The notes below the pieces were generated by a model. It was not told the origin of the DNA, did not search any database, and saw only the letters and a program-made list of their open reading frames with translations. From Prevotellaceae bacterium UBA2718 (GTDB lineage Bacteria; Bacteroidota; Bacteroidia; Bacteroidales; Bacteroidaceae): DNA of 7,195 nt. A program made the translations under genes and the position numbers. Positions within the stretch are counted from its first letter, which is position 1; every line of letters starts with the position of its first letter. This document shows, piece by piece, positions 1 to 7,191 of the stretch. The DNA lies in assembly GCA_002353975.1 (NCBI GenBank), contig DEKQ01000013.1, forward strand, positions 9,488 to 16,682, written 5' to 3'.

Positions 1-460
1 CACCAATATAACCGATGATATGGAAACGCATACCCGGAGCAGCAGTGACATCCTTACTGCCAAGGCTGCCGGTGAGATGGTTGTAGGTGCCGTTAAGTTT
101 GCTGAGGTCAAAGCTATAGACTCGTCCTACATTCTCCTTATACGAGAGGTCGCCGCTTCTCTGCCACAGACCATTCTCATCCTCCAAGTAGGATGTCCAG
201 CGGATTTGCGAGCACTGCACGCCATCGGCTGTCCCGTCTGACACATAGTATTCTTTAAGGGTCTGCAACTGTGCACGAACAGCAAAGTCACCAGCGCTGC
301 CATTCAGCGATACTATCACGCGACCGTTGTCCTCATAGAGATTGAACATCGTCTTCTTGCGCTCGGCGAAATTCTCTTTGGTCAATCCTGACAGAGCTGC
401 CGTGAAGCGGTCAGCGCCCTCCTTGATGTCTTTGACGATGACTGATGATGGGAATACATG
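1..460 (-). repeat. Module 14, partial (residues 2232-2384), running off the window
   Basis: It starts after RYLFHVF and contains LTKENFAERKKTMFNLYEDNG, a VIVSLNGSAGDF strand, LKEYYVSDG, CSQIRWTSYLEDENGLW (W2319), and then GRVYSFDLSKLNG before the edge. The IRW...D.NG motif matches the module core, but the closing EP..Y.F strand is outside the window. W2319 lies 195 residues after W2124, longer than the usual 136-182, so the N-terminal half contains added material. What follows, including any C-terminal sorting signal, is not visible. Confidence 0.55.
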
Positions 461-3400
461 GAACAGATAGCGCGTGCTCAGAGTCGGCTCGTGAACCAGG
501 TGAGGATACTTCAAGCCTTCGAAACCCGTGCGGTCATCATCCTCGCTGCCCGGGTAAAGGCCGTCATAATACTTGCTGACATCACAGGCAATGATGTCAC
601 CATCCATAGTCAAACCCGCAGGATTATATGTGACACCGACAGTGGAGTGTTGAGGTTGCAGTCCTGGCTTGCTGTTGTTCAGCATGAACAGGCCGCGATT
701 GCCCGCCACATCAGTAAGTTCTTTCAGCAACGTGCCCACCTTCGTCAGACGCTTGGAGCTGAGGTCGGCGGTCCAGTCGTACCAACGGATATATGCCATC
801 GGCTCCAGGTTGTTGCCACTTCCTTCATACCGCTGGAATGGCAGCCTCAGCATCTTCGAACCATCTGTAGGCTTGATATACATATAGTAGTGAACCGTGT
901 GCACTCCCTGACGGATGTCGGGACGCTCTGCTATGTTAATCCTGCTGTTGGCATTATCCCAAGAATACTGTACGAGTTGGTCTGGTGCATACACCACAGG
1001 CTCAGTATCATCCATCACGAAGCGTACACCCATAAGGCTCATATCGCCACCCTTCTCTGTGCCATACTCACGGGCATCGCTGAAATCTACGACATATTCT
1101 TTCGCCGGGTCAAGGGTCAGCGTGATGACTGCCGTCATTCCCTCATGCTCGCTGGTGCCACTGGCTTCCACTACGGTGCTTCCATCGGAAGGTGTGGCAG
1201 TGGCAAAGCAAGTGCGTGACTTGGTCTTGTTCGTAGAGGTCAGATATGCCACAACACTGTTGACACCCGAGATCTTAAATTTCGCAGTTTTCAATGGGTT
1301 GTCCTTTTTCACCGTGAGACCTCCGAACTTCGGATAAAGGTCATTTGCACCTTTTGACAACGCCTCACCGGTTTCTGGGTCGATATTGCTTTGCTTGGCG
1401 GAGCCAAGGGTATAACGGTCAGAGACAAAGAAACCGTCACCGCGACCACCGGTCGCGTTGATGGCTGAGGGGAGGAAGATTGTAGTCTTGTCCATCGTAT
1501 AGTCACCAGACTGTGCCGTGATGTGTACATCGTCATCATGCGTGAAGTAATCGCGCTCTGAGGCTCCCTTATGGTGAACAAACTTGAACTCGCTGTCTAT
1601 CATGCTGAAGATATACTGCACATTCAGCACCTGTGGCTCCTTGGTCAGTTCGCCACCACTCAGTTCCTGTCCAGTGAGATCTTTGGTAAGCACGGCTATT
1701 ACCTTGTAGTTCTCCCATAGCTTATCAATGGCAGGAATCGTGAACTTCACATTCAGTTTACCCTCAAGTAAAGGATCAGCAACGCCACAGGTTGCTGTAT
1801 TCCAGTAGAGACTACCGTTCTCTGGATCCGTAGAACTTGAAACACCCCCATGTTTCTTATATCCTATTTCACCATCTACAGGCTCTAACTGCAGGTCGGA
1901 ACGCACATAACGCTCATCGCCACGCATCACATACCAGCGTATGTGCAGGCTCTTGCCAAGGTCTGCTGCTGTAGTGCCAAGGTCTGTCAGTATCTCACTG
2001 AAGTAGGTGTCAATAGGTATTGTGACCACTGTTTCGTCTGAGTGGACAATGATTTCCTTGGTATGGGTGATGGGAGAAGCTGACAGCTTGCCCTCATACG
2101 GGCTCTCAAAGGTATAGACATACCTCACCTTCAGAGGATTTGGCTCCTTGGTGTAGCCGTCGTCGGCATACCCCATGGCACAGACTACCTGATACTCATC
2201 CAGGTCTATATCTCCGTCTGTCACCTCGACATTCATCTTGAGCATATCCTCAGTAACCACAGCACCCGCATTGCCTAAATGCAGCACCTTGCCGAAGTTG
2301 GTTCCACCTACAACCTTGTCAGCATATCCGGCATAGAGAGGTGTAAACGTGATGCCGTCTGGAGTCTCCACAAAGTTACCTTCCTTATCAGCCAAGTACC
2401 AGCGGATGTACAACTTTTCAACATTCGTTCCGTCTTTCAGATGATAGCCAAACTTTCCATTCACGTCAACGAAGTGCTCACTGGTAGCCAGATCGAGTGC
2501 TGCTGTCACCTTACTGTTATGGTCGCGCTTCTTAGTCATGCCTGTGGTCAGCTCAGCAGACTTGGCAGAATAGCCATCATCGATATGGAAAATATAGGTA
2601 ACACAGTTTTCCTTGTCTGGGTCTGTAATCACATCACCAGAAACAGTAGGATTGACGGCAGATGTCACACAAACTATCTGATAACCTTTGTAGTCACTAA
2701 AAGTATGAGACTGTGGCACCCAAACTGTAGGATTGTTCAATTCGTTGTCTGCAAAGGCTGCGGAGAATGTTGTACTTTTAGCAGTCAGTTGAGCAGGATA
2801 CAGATAGATATTCTGGTTTGACACCTTAAAAGGAGAGCCTGCATTATCGCTACCTTTAAATGCGAAATTCACTTCTTCCGATTGATTACCATAGTAGCCT
2901 TTACACCAGATATTAACAGGGTCGCCATTCTTGTCAAGCACATACCATCTCATATAGAAGTTATCATTAAGCTCACTTAGCTCACTCTTTCCTAAGTTCG
3001 ACAAGAATTCGCTTTCTGTAATCTCAATGCTCTTTGACTGTTCTGCGTCAGCCTTAATGTTCTTGTGTATCACATTCCCCTTTGTTGCGTATGCGAAATC
3101 AATAATGTAGAGGAAGTCATAGTCGGGTTCTGGGTCACTGGGGCTGGGGGTGTATCCTTCATCAGTTGAAAGAGCTATGCGCACCTGATACTGATTAAAG
3201 GTTCCTGCCGCAGCAGACAATGCAGCCGTAGAGAATGTGACTCCGGCATCGTTACTGATATAATAGCCGTTCTTGGCATCAATACCTGAAGGGAAAGCCG
3301 TTGCCCCAGCAACCGTCAGTTTGCTTTGGTCATCCTGAGCTACTCCGTTCTTATCTGTCAACCAGATGCGAGCATACTTGGCTGTACTTCCAAAAGCGGT

Positions 3401-6400
3401 AAGGGCATAGCTCAATGGCACATCAACACTCGTGGCACCTTCGGCAACATCCTCCACTGTCAAGTGCCCTTCAATGCCACCATCCTTCAAGTCACCTGTA
3501 AACTTAGAATGTGCCAAGCTGACGGTATAGGTCAAAGCAAGTGAGGCTGCATCCTCAGTATCGTTCTCATATAGCTGACAGATAACCTTACAATCCTTCA
3601 GTTCATTGTAGGTCTTGTTTTTGAGAGCATAAAGTTTTGGAGCACACCAGATGTTCCAATTTGCAGTACTCAGGCTATTGTTGTTCGATATCGTGGCGGC
3701 ATTATTACTTACGATATACGGAGTACCACTGAATGTCCACGTATCGTCTTGTCGGCTACTGCCACTGGTAAGCGGCTGCTGCACGTCACTTCCATCCACC
3801 ACCGTCCACTTGATGTAGTAGTTCGACTTGATATTGTTTAGATATTCAGAACCCTTCAGCGTCACAATATCCACTGCAGGCACAGTCATTGAACCAGGAT
3901 TCCACTCCATAGAAGCCGATGCATCATGAAAATGTGTCGGGTATTTGAAGGTCCATGTCTTGCGCGTATCATAGTCTGGCTCGCTAATGACATCTGTACC
4001 ACTAAGCACAGCCTTGTCCGTTGAGGTCACCATCACCACCTTATACTGGTTTAGTTCAGCATTTTCAAGTGTCAGTGTAACTGTAGGAGATGAGCTGATG
4101 CCGCTCTCATTATATACGTACAAGCCATAGTTCTCATAGCCAGATACCGTGACAGCCTTACTGTCGCTTACTGTAAGCCCCGTAGGACTTACCAGATTAC
4201 CGTTTTTGTCCGTCAGGTAGAAGCGGGCATACCTTGTACCCGCAGGGATATCCACCTCACTGAGCGTACAAGTCTTTGCGTCCTCGTCAAGCATCTCACG
4301 CTTCGAACTGGAGGTAATAGTGCTCTTGTTGGAGCCAGGGAAGTCCTTGGTTAACGAGAAGGTGTAGCGGGCATTGGGCGCACCAGTACCGGCATTGTTC
4401 GTATATACCTCACAAACGACATTATAATTTGCCACCTCGGCATACGTAGCCTCAGTAGGAGCATAGATGCGAGTCTTCACCCATGACCTCAACCGACTGT
4501 CATCGACAGAAGTCACACCAGAGAGTGTTGCCACATTGCTTGTAACAGTGAAACCCGTAGGCAGTCCGATAGACCACTTACCCACTTGACGGGAAGAACC
4601 TAACACCAAAGGTTGCACATTATCGCTGCCGTCCTCTACCCACCACTTAATCGTCTGCCCTGCGGCAAGTTCCGCTAACGAAGTCTTCCAGTTGGCATCT
4701 ATGTCTGTATCTGTAGCATCTGCCTCCATCGCAGTAGCACTCCATTCTATCTGCGGTGTCTGTTCATAAGTGGAGATGGTGTAGTCGAAGGTGTAGGTGT
4801 ACTTCATGTCCCATTTCGGCTCATGGTTAACTGTTGTTCCCGAGGCATCGATTTCGTCAAGTGCCGTTGAGAACAATCCTACAACCTTATATAATTTATA
4901 AGTATTAGGCGCTGCAATCTTAACTGTTGGGGTCAGAATACTGCCATCATTATAAAGGTATATTCCACTTTCAGTCTTAGCACAAGCAGTTCCACCAGTT
5001 ACAGACAAGATAGTACCAGGTTCAATGATATTATTGTTCCTGTCCATCAAGTAGAAACGGGCATATTTCGCATCTGATGGCATATCGCCCAAGGTGAAAG
5101 AATCAGCAGAGCGATTAGCTATCACCTGAGGTTTCGTATCCTCTGTCATACCTGTATTCGGCTCATTCTCAAATGCAGGAATCTTGAATACATAGCGTAG
5201 CTTAAAGTCAGGAGTACCTGATGTATATTCGTCTGTCACCTCATAGACTATCTCATAGTCGGAAGCATCCTTCATGGTAACAAGCGCTGTTGGGGCATAT
5301 ACTTGGAGATAACCTATTGACCTGTGAGCTCTATCGGCACTTGTCGCTCCATAAAGAAGTTCCGTCCCTGAGTTATTGACTACATAGTTACCTGAGATAG
5401 CATTCCCAAGATAACCGCCATCTTCGTAATTACTATTTACACTTGCATAAACGCTCCAAGAGCCTTCTGCTTGAGTATTGCCCATTTTAAGTGGCTGCGT
5501 TACACCACTCTCCTTGTTGCGGATAGACCAGCGACCATACCATGAATCCTTTATCTCATCTTCGGTCTTACCGAAATATGATAACACCTCGCTATGCTTG
5601 TTCAGCTGTAAGTACTCATTACTGAGATTAGCAAACGGGATAGTTTCTACCTTCTCAAAAGTGTAGGTATATTCCAAATCCCATTCAGGCTCTTGTGTTA
5701 CAACATTCTCTGTGGCTGCCGTAGCAGCATCTTTCGACAACATACATATCACCTGATAGTCACTATAGTCTGGGGCATTGACAGTAACTGTAATGCCGCT
5801 TGTAGATAATTCCTCACCACTGTTATACAGATAGAATCCCTGTTTGGGTTTAGATGTGGTCTGAACCGCAGGCGTAGCACCCGTGATAGAAAGTATGTCT
5901 GTAGGGTCAACTACAGCGCCATTCTTCTTCAGTATAAAACGTGCATATTTTGGTGTGCCACCCAATGCATTCAACACATTAGAGAAATCAACCGTAGCCG
6001 ATGAAGTCTCTGCATTATCGTGTTCCTTAATACTGGCAGCGGTCTTACCACCTGTCTTTAATGTGCTTTCAAAATTATCAGCAGCCTCCATGTGGAAGAC
6101 ATACTTCAACTGAAAAGTAGGCTCTTTCCAAATCTCTGTAGAGGTTTTCATTGTAGGAGCATTGGCTGACATCACACAGACTACTTCATGGTTTGCATTA
6201 GGACTGCCCCACGTTACGCCCCCTAAAGCAAGTTTTCTAACCGCATCAACTTGATAACCACTAGACCAAGAAAGTCCATTACCGTCGGTAGTTATAAGTT
6301 CTGAATTCCAGATCAGTCCTTGATTAGCAAGATATGAATAATATGAAGATTTATCTTCGTTCGTTGTTAAAAAAGTAAATGGAGAAGATGCCAAATCAAT

Positions 6401-7153
6401 TACATCATGTGTTGTAGCATCACGCAAATACCAACGGCAATAGAAATGATATAAATTATTTCCTAACGTGGAAATTATCTCTTCCTGTTTATTAGTCCAT
6501 AAATCCAAAAGATATGGACTGGTTGTATTTTCAATATTAAGTACAATCTCTGTTGAGGGTTCTGCTCCTCTTGTAAAAGTCAATTCACCTGGAGTCTTAA
6601 CCTCAAAGACATACATTGTTTTCAATGTTGGCTCTGTAGGAGAATTATTTGCCACATCAGAAAATACTGCTATAATCTTCTTACCAGACCAATCAGATTC
6701 ACTTGGTGCTGTTATCTGCATATTCAGTACATCCCTAAGCCCTGAATAATCACCAACTTGAGTGTAACTTTTATTCCAATATACATAACCGTATCCACCT
6801 TCTTTTGTACCTGTTGCCCATCCGTTATTATCATATGGAGCAAAAGACCAACCACTTGCAGAGCAATCAACATTGTTATTTTCTGCATCAGCAATAAACC
6901 ATCTTGCATATTTTAAATTATAACTCAAATCTTGCATTATTTGAGTTGACTGATCATTCAAATGGATTTTACATATTGTACCATCAGCCACTGCAACATC
7001 CTCGTAAACTTTACTTGTTGGCAGTGCTGCAGGTGTAAAATCTCCCCACACATTCCCTATACTCATGACCATCATGAGCAGGAGAAGGAGTAAACGTTGG
7101 GCGAAGGTTCTATATACTGATTGTGTCATCACTTTCGTATCTTGTTGTTTCAT
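1..7153 (-). CDS. Giant secreted tandem-module (Ig-like beta-sandwich type) protein, 3' end cut by the window
   Basis: The frame is open for 2,384 complete codons from ATG 7153-7151 to position 2, so more than 250 kDa is visible and the C-terminus is missing. The start is fixed by an in-frame TGA at 7165-7163, only three codons upstream; the next Met, residue 9 (7129-7127), is a less likely alternative. Residues 1-37 form a signal peptide with no lipobox Cys. Residues 38-1849 are twelve divergent modules of 133-170 residues. Each carries a (Y)xRW/F-Y..D..G motif, a Y.VVC..S-like strand and an EP....Y.F ending. Residues 1850-2050 hold a different, carbohydrate-binding-like segment, and modules 13 and 14 (partial) follow. 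The modules look beta-rich and I see no catalytic signature. By analogy with large repeat proteins of Bacteroidota it is probably exported and surface-attached, perhaps through a C-terminal sorting domain that is out of view. Function is unknown; adhesion or glycan contact is inference. I do not recognise a named family. Confidence is high for the gene and low for the role. Confidence 0.96.
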   Translation of the reverse strand, partial: MKQQDTKVMTQSVYRTFAQRLLLLLLMMVMSIGNVWGDFTPAALPTSKVYEDVAVADGTICKIHLNDQSTQIMQDLSYNLKYARWFIADAENNNVDCSASGWSFAPYDNNGWATGTKEGGYGYVYWNKSYTQVGDYSGLRDVLNMQITAPSESDWSGKKIIAVFSDVANNSPTEPTLKTMYVFEVKTPGELTFTRGAEPSTEIVLNIENTTSPYLLDLWTNKQEEIISTLGNNLYHFYCRWYLRDATTHDVIDLASSPFTFLTTNEDKSSYYSYLANQGLIWNSELITTDGNGLSWSSGYQVDAVRKLALGGVTWGSPNANHEVVCVMSANAPTMKTSTEIWKEPTFQLKYVFHMEAADNFESTLKTGGKTAASIKEHDNAETSSATVDFSNVLNALGGTPKYARFILKKNGAVVDPTDILSITGATPAVQTTSKPKQGFYLYNSGEELSTSGITVTVNAPDYSDYQVICMLSKDAATAATENVVTQEPEWDLEYTYTFEKVETIPFANLSNEYLQLNKHSEVLSYFGKTEDEIKDSWYGRWSIRNKESGVTQPLKMGNTQAEGSWSVYASVNSNYEDGGYLGNAISGNYVVNNSGTELLYGATSADRAHRSIGYLQVYAPTALVTMKDASDYEIVYEVTDEYTSGTPDFKLRYVFKIPAFENEPNTGMTEDTKPQVIANRSADSFTLGDMPSDAKYARFYLMDRNNNIIEPGTILSVTGGTACAKTESGIYLYNDGSILTPTVKIAAPNTYKLYKVVGLFSTALDEIDASGTTVNHEPKWDMKYTYTFDYTISTYEQTPQIEWSATAMEADATDTDIDANWKTSLAELAAGQTIKWWVEDGSDNVQPLVLGSSRQVGKWSIGLPTGFTVTSNVATLSGVTSVDDSRLRSWVKTRIYAPTEATYAEVANYNVVCEVYTNNAGTGAPNARYTFSLTKDFPGSNKSTITSSSKREMLDEDAKTCTLSEVDIPAGTRYARFYLTDKNGNLVSPTGLTVSDSKAVTVSGYENYGLYVYNESGISSSPTVTLTLENAELNQYKVVMVTSTDKAVLSGTDVISEPDYDTRKTWTFKYPTHFHDASASMEWNPGSMTVPAVDIVTLKGSEYLNNIKSNYYIKWTVVDGSDVQQPLTSGSSRQDDTWTFSGTPYIVSNNAATISNNNSLSTANWNIWCAPKLYALKNKTYNELKDCKVICQLYENDTEDAASLALTYTVSLAHSKFTGDLKDGGIEGHLTVEDVAEGATSVDVPLSYALTAFGSTAKYARIWLTDKNGVAQDDQSKLTVAGATAFPSGIDAKNGYYISNDAGVTFSTAALSAAAGTFNQYQVRIALSTDEGYTPSPSDPEPDYDFLYIIDFAYATKGNVIHKNIKADAEQSKSIEITESEFLSNLGKSELSELNDNFYMRWYVLDKNGDPVNIWCKGYYGNQSEEVNFAFKGSDNAGSPFKVSNQNIYLYPAQLTAKSTTFSAAFADNELNNPTVWVPQSHTFSDYKGYQIVCVTSAVNPTVSGDVITDPDKENCVTYIFHIDDGYSAKSAELTTGMTKKRDHNSKVTAALDLATSEHFVDVNGKFGYHLKDGTNVEKLYIRWYLADKEGNFVETPDGITFTPLYAGYADKVVGGTNFGKVLHLGNAGAVVTEDMLKMNVEVTDGDIDLDEYQVVCAMGYADDGYTKEPNPLKVRYVYTFESPYEGKLSASPITHTKEIIVHSDETVVTIPIDTYFSEILTDLGTTAADLGKSLHIRWYVMRGDERYVRSDLQLEPVDGEIGYKKHGGVSSSTDPENGSLYWNTATCGVADPLLEGKLNVKFTIPAIDKLWENYKVIAVLTKDLTGQELSGGELTKEPQVLNVQYIFSMIDSEFKFVHHKGASERDYFTHDDDVHITAQSGDYTMDKTTIFLPSAINATGGRGDGFFVSDRYTLGSAKQSNIDPETGEALSKGANDLYPKFGGLTVKKDNPLKTAKFKISGVNSVVAYLTSTNKTKSRTCFATATPSDGSTVVEASGTSEHEGMTAVITLTLDPAKEYVVDFSDAREYGTEKGGDMSLMGVRFVMDDTEPVVYAPDQLVQYSWDNANSRINIAERPDIRQGVHTVHYYMYIKPTDGSKMLRLPFQRYEGSGNNLEPMAYIRWYDWTADLSSKRLTKVGTLLKELTDVAGNRGLFMLNNSKPGLQPQHSTVGVTYNPAGLTMDGDIIACDVSKYYDGLYPGSEDDDRTGFEGLKYPHLVHEPTLSTRYLFHVFPSSVIVKDIKEGADRFTAALSGLTKENFAERKKTMFNLYEDNGRVIVSLNGSAGDFAVRAQLQTLKEYYVSDGTADGVQCSQIRWTSYLEDENGLWQRSGDLSYKENVGRVYSFDLSKLNGTYNHLTGSLGSKDVTAAPGMRFHIIGYIG
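461..1003 (-). repeat. Module 13 (residues 2051-2231), divergent and longer
   Basis: After the interrupting segment the core pattern returns: PMAYIRWYDWTADLSS with W2124, an intervening GLFMLNN and VTYNPAGLT region, IIACDVSKYYDG in place of the usual Y.VVC strand, and the ending VHEPTLSTRYLFHV (F2231). At 181 residues it is the longest module. The opening segment, VVYAPDQLVQYSWDNA to GVHTVHYYMYIKPTDG, is not shared with modules 1-12. Distance from RW to the closing Phe (107 residues) falls within the range seen in the others, which supports homology. Confidence 0.65.
1004..1606 (-). other. Carbohydrate-binding-like beta-sandwich segment inside the giant protein (residues 1850-2050)
   Basis: This stretch lacks the RWY...EP..YVF pattern of its neighbours. 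Its second half runs FKISGVNSVVAYL (from F1959), STNKTKSRTC, SDGSTVVEASG, MTAVITLTLDPAKEYVVDFS, and MSLMGVRFVM (to 2047). That order, a strand of the FKVSGVxxV type, a repeated Thr/Ser region, a L.L...KEY.V strand and a closing xxGVRFV strand, resembles a beta-sandwich domain often attached to Bacteroidota glycan-active or surface proteins. The first half (about 1852-1950), rich in Asp, Gly and Thr, includes FLPSAINATGGRGDGFF; the RGD in it is probably incidental. Assignment is by pattern memory, not by search; glycan binding is inference. Confidence 0.5.
1607..2587 (-). repeat. Modules 11 and 12 (residues 1523-1849)
   Basis: Module 11 (1523-1682) has KLYIRWYLADKEGNFVETPDG (W1585), YQVVCAMGYADDG, and ends EPNPLKVRYVYTF. 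Module 12 (1683-1849) has LHIRWYVMRGDERY (W1740), YKVIAVLTKD, and ends EPQVLNVQYIFSM. Both keep the full core pattern. They lack the clear type A hairpin and type B GSSRQ loop, so the A-B alternation fades here. Module 12 is the last copy before the periodicity is interrupted. Confidence 0.76.
2588..3520 (-). repeat. Modules 9 (A type) and 10 (degenerate B type) (residues 1212-1522)
   Basis: Module 9 (1212-1353) has KYARIWLTDKNG around Y1260, LTVAGA, GYYISNDAG, and YQVRIALSTDEG, and ends PEPDYDFLYIIDF, so it is a recognisable A copy. Module 10 (1354-1522) has LGKSELSELNDNFYMRWYVLDKNG with W1403, and GYQIVCVTSA, and ends VTYIFHI. It sits in the B position but has lost the QPL..GSSRQ loop, and it carries a longer segment between RWY and the closing strand (119 residues against 94-95 in modules 6 and 8). 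Confidence 0.74.
3521..4357 (-). repeat. Modules 7 (A type) and 8 (B type), third A-B pair (residues 933-1211)
   Basis: Module 7 (933-1069) has RYARFYLTDKNGNLVSPTG around Y975, YGLYVYNESG, and YKVVMVTSTDK, and ends EPDYDTRKTWTF. Module 8 (1070-1211) has YYIKWTVVDGSD (W1116), QPLTSGSSRQ, SNNAATIS, a KLYALKNKTYNE strand and KVICQLYEND, and ends LTYTVSL with Val where the others have Phe. The GSSRQ loop is identical to that in module 6, making modules 6 and 8 the most alike B copies. Confidence 0.82.
4358..5185 (-). repeat. Modules 5 (A type) and 6 (B type), second A-B pair (residues 657-932)
   Basis: Module 5 (657-789) has KYARFYLMDRNNN around Y697, ILSVTGG, GIYLYNDG, APNTYKLYKVVGLFST, and ends EPKWDMKYTYTF, closely matching module 3. 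At 133 residues it is the shortest module. Module 6 (790-932) has IKWWVEDGSD (W837-W838), QPLVLGSSRQ, a TSN.ATLSG strand, RIYAPTEATY, YNVVCEVYTN, and ends ARYTFSL. The matching order of motifs in modules 3-4 and 7-8 is the basis for treating the pair as one duplicated unit. Confidence 0.82.
5186..6094 (-). repeat. Modules 3 (A type) and 4 (B type), first A-B pair (residues 354-656)
   Basis: Module 3 (354-499) carries KYARF (402-406), an ILSITG strand, GFYLYNSG, APDYSDYQVICMLS, and ends EPEWDLEYTYTF. Module 4 (500-656) carries WYGRW (W542), a QPLKMGNTQ...SW loop at about residues 552-566, VYAPT, and ends LRYVFKI. The YLYN.G hairpin with a TV..APxxY..Y.V strand marks type A. The QPL..G...(R)Q...W loop and the YAPT strand mark type B. 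The pair aligns by eye with modules 5-6 and 7-8. Confidence 0.8.
6095..7042 (-). repeat. Modules 1 and 2 (residues 38-353), N-terminal pair
   Basis: Module 1 (38-183) has KYARW at 81-85 and ends TMYVFEV. Module 2 (184-353) has TLGNN...YCRWYLRD with W241, then HEVVCVMSA, and ends EPTFQLKYVFHM. Both keep the core pattern but lack the signatures of the A/B subtypes that follow, and both carry long aromatic- and Gly/Ser-rich inserts (GGYGYVYW in module 1; SSYYSY and LSWSSGY in module 2). They are probably the outermost or most specialised modules after signal cleavage. The DNA here is distinctly AT-rich compared with the 3' part of the gene. Confidence 0.78.
7043..7153 (-). other. Sec signal peptide coding segment (residues 1-37)
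   Basis: The N-terminus has a polar, basic n-region (MKQQDTK..., with R15 and R20), then a strongly hydrophobic core at residues 21-33 (LLLLLLMMVMSIG), then NVWG followed by D38. Val at -3 and Gly at -1 fit signal peptidase I cleavage after residue 37. No Cys lies near the cleavage point, so it is not a lipoprotein signal. The long n-region leaves open a start at Met9, which would give a more typical signal length. The exact cleavage site is a prediction by eye. Confidence 0.88.
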
Positions 7154-7165
7154 TGTTTTTCTTCA
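7154..7165 (-). promoter_or_regulatory. In-frame stop and A-rich translation leader that decide the start
   Basis: Reading toward the gene, TGA (7165-7163) is followed by AGAAAAACA and then ATG. The stop rules out any in-frame extension upstream, so the ATG at 7153 is the first possible ATG. No AGGAGG-like Shine-Dalgarno core is present, only a purine-rich GAAGAAAAA just before the start. Weak, A-rich leaders of this kind are usual in Bacteroidota. A -7/-33 promoter cannot be judged because only 42 bases upstream are visible. Confidence 0.7.
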
Positions 7166-7175
7166 ATTCACGTCT

Positions 7176-7191
7176 CTCCCCCTTGGGGGAG
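7176..7191. repeat. Short GC-rich palindrome upstream of the giant gene (REP-like)
   Basis: CTCCCCC (7176-7182) and GGGGGAG (7185-7191) are perfect 7-bp inverted arms around a 2-base centre, ending 22 bases before the ATG. There is no T-run on either side in either direction, so it does not look like an intrinsic terminator. Palindromes of this style are commonly scattered between genes in Bacteroidales, and I read it as part of such a dispersed repeat cut by the window edge. It could instead be a 5' leader hairpin. Only one copy is visible, so the repeat status is inferred. Confidence 0.6.

Noticed and set aside
458..1219. 253-codon plus-strand open frame
   Set aside because: It is exactly codon-aligned antisense to the giant gene (codons share boundaries). 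Stops there would need TTA, CTA or TCA codons in the real gene, which this GC-richer part avoids. Its translation shows no domain, signal peptide or repeat logic, whereas the minus strand here encodes modules with conserved motifs.
1429..1440. RGD tripeptide (within GGRGDGFF) as an integrin-binding site
   Set aside because: A single tripeptide in a Gly-rich loop occurs easily by chance. Nothing else in the segment supports host integrin binding.
1309..1581. 90-codon minus-strand frame, and a 61-codon one at 6724-6909
   Set aside because: Each overlaps the giant gene on the same strand in a different frame, inside coding sequence that remains open and motif-bearing in the main frame. There is no sign of programmed frameshifting.
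2279..2821. 180-codon plus-strand open frame
   Set aside because: It is also codon-aligned antisense to modules 10-11 of the giant protein and is explained by the rarity of TTA/CTA/TCA codons there. The sense strand carries the conserved RWY and EP..YVF motifs, so this is a shadow.
3326..3544. 72-codon plus-strand open frame, and a similar 73-codon one at 20-241
   Set aside because: Both are in the same codon-aligned antisense phase as the giant gene, short, and without any recognisable protein feature.
7176..7191. Palindrome as an intrinsic transcription terminator
   Set aside because: The stem is strong, but neither side is followed by a T-run in the direction of transcription, so a rho-independent terminator is not supported.
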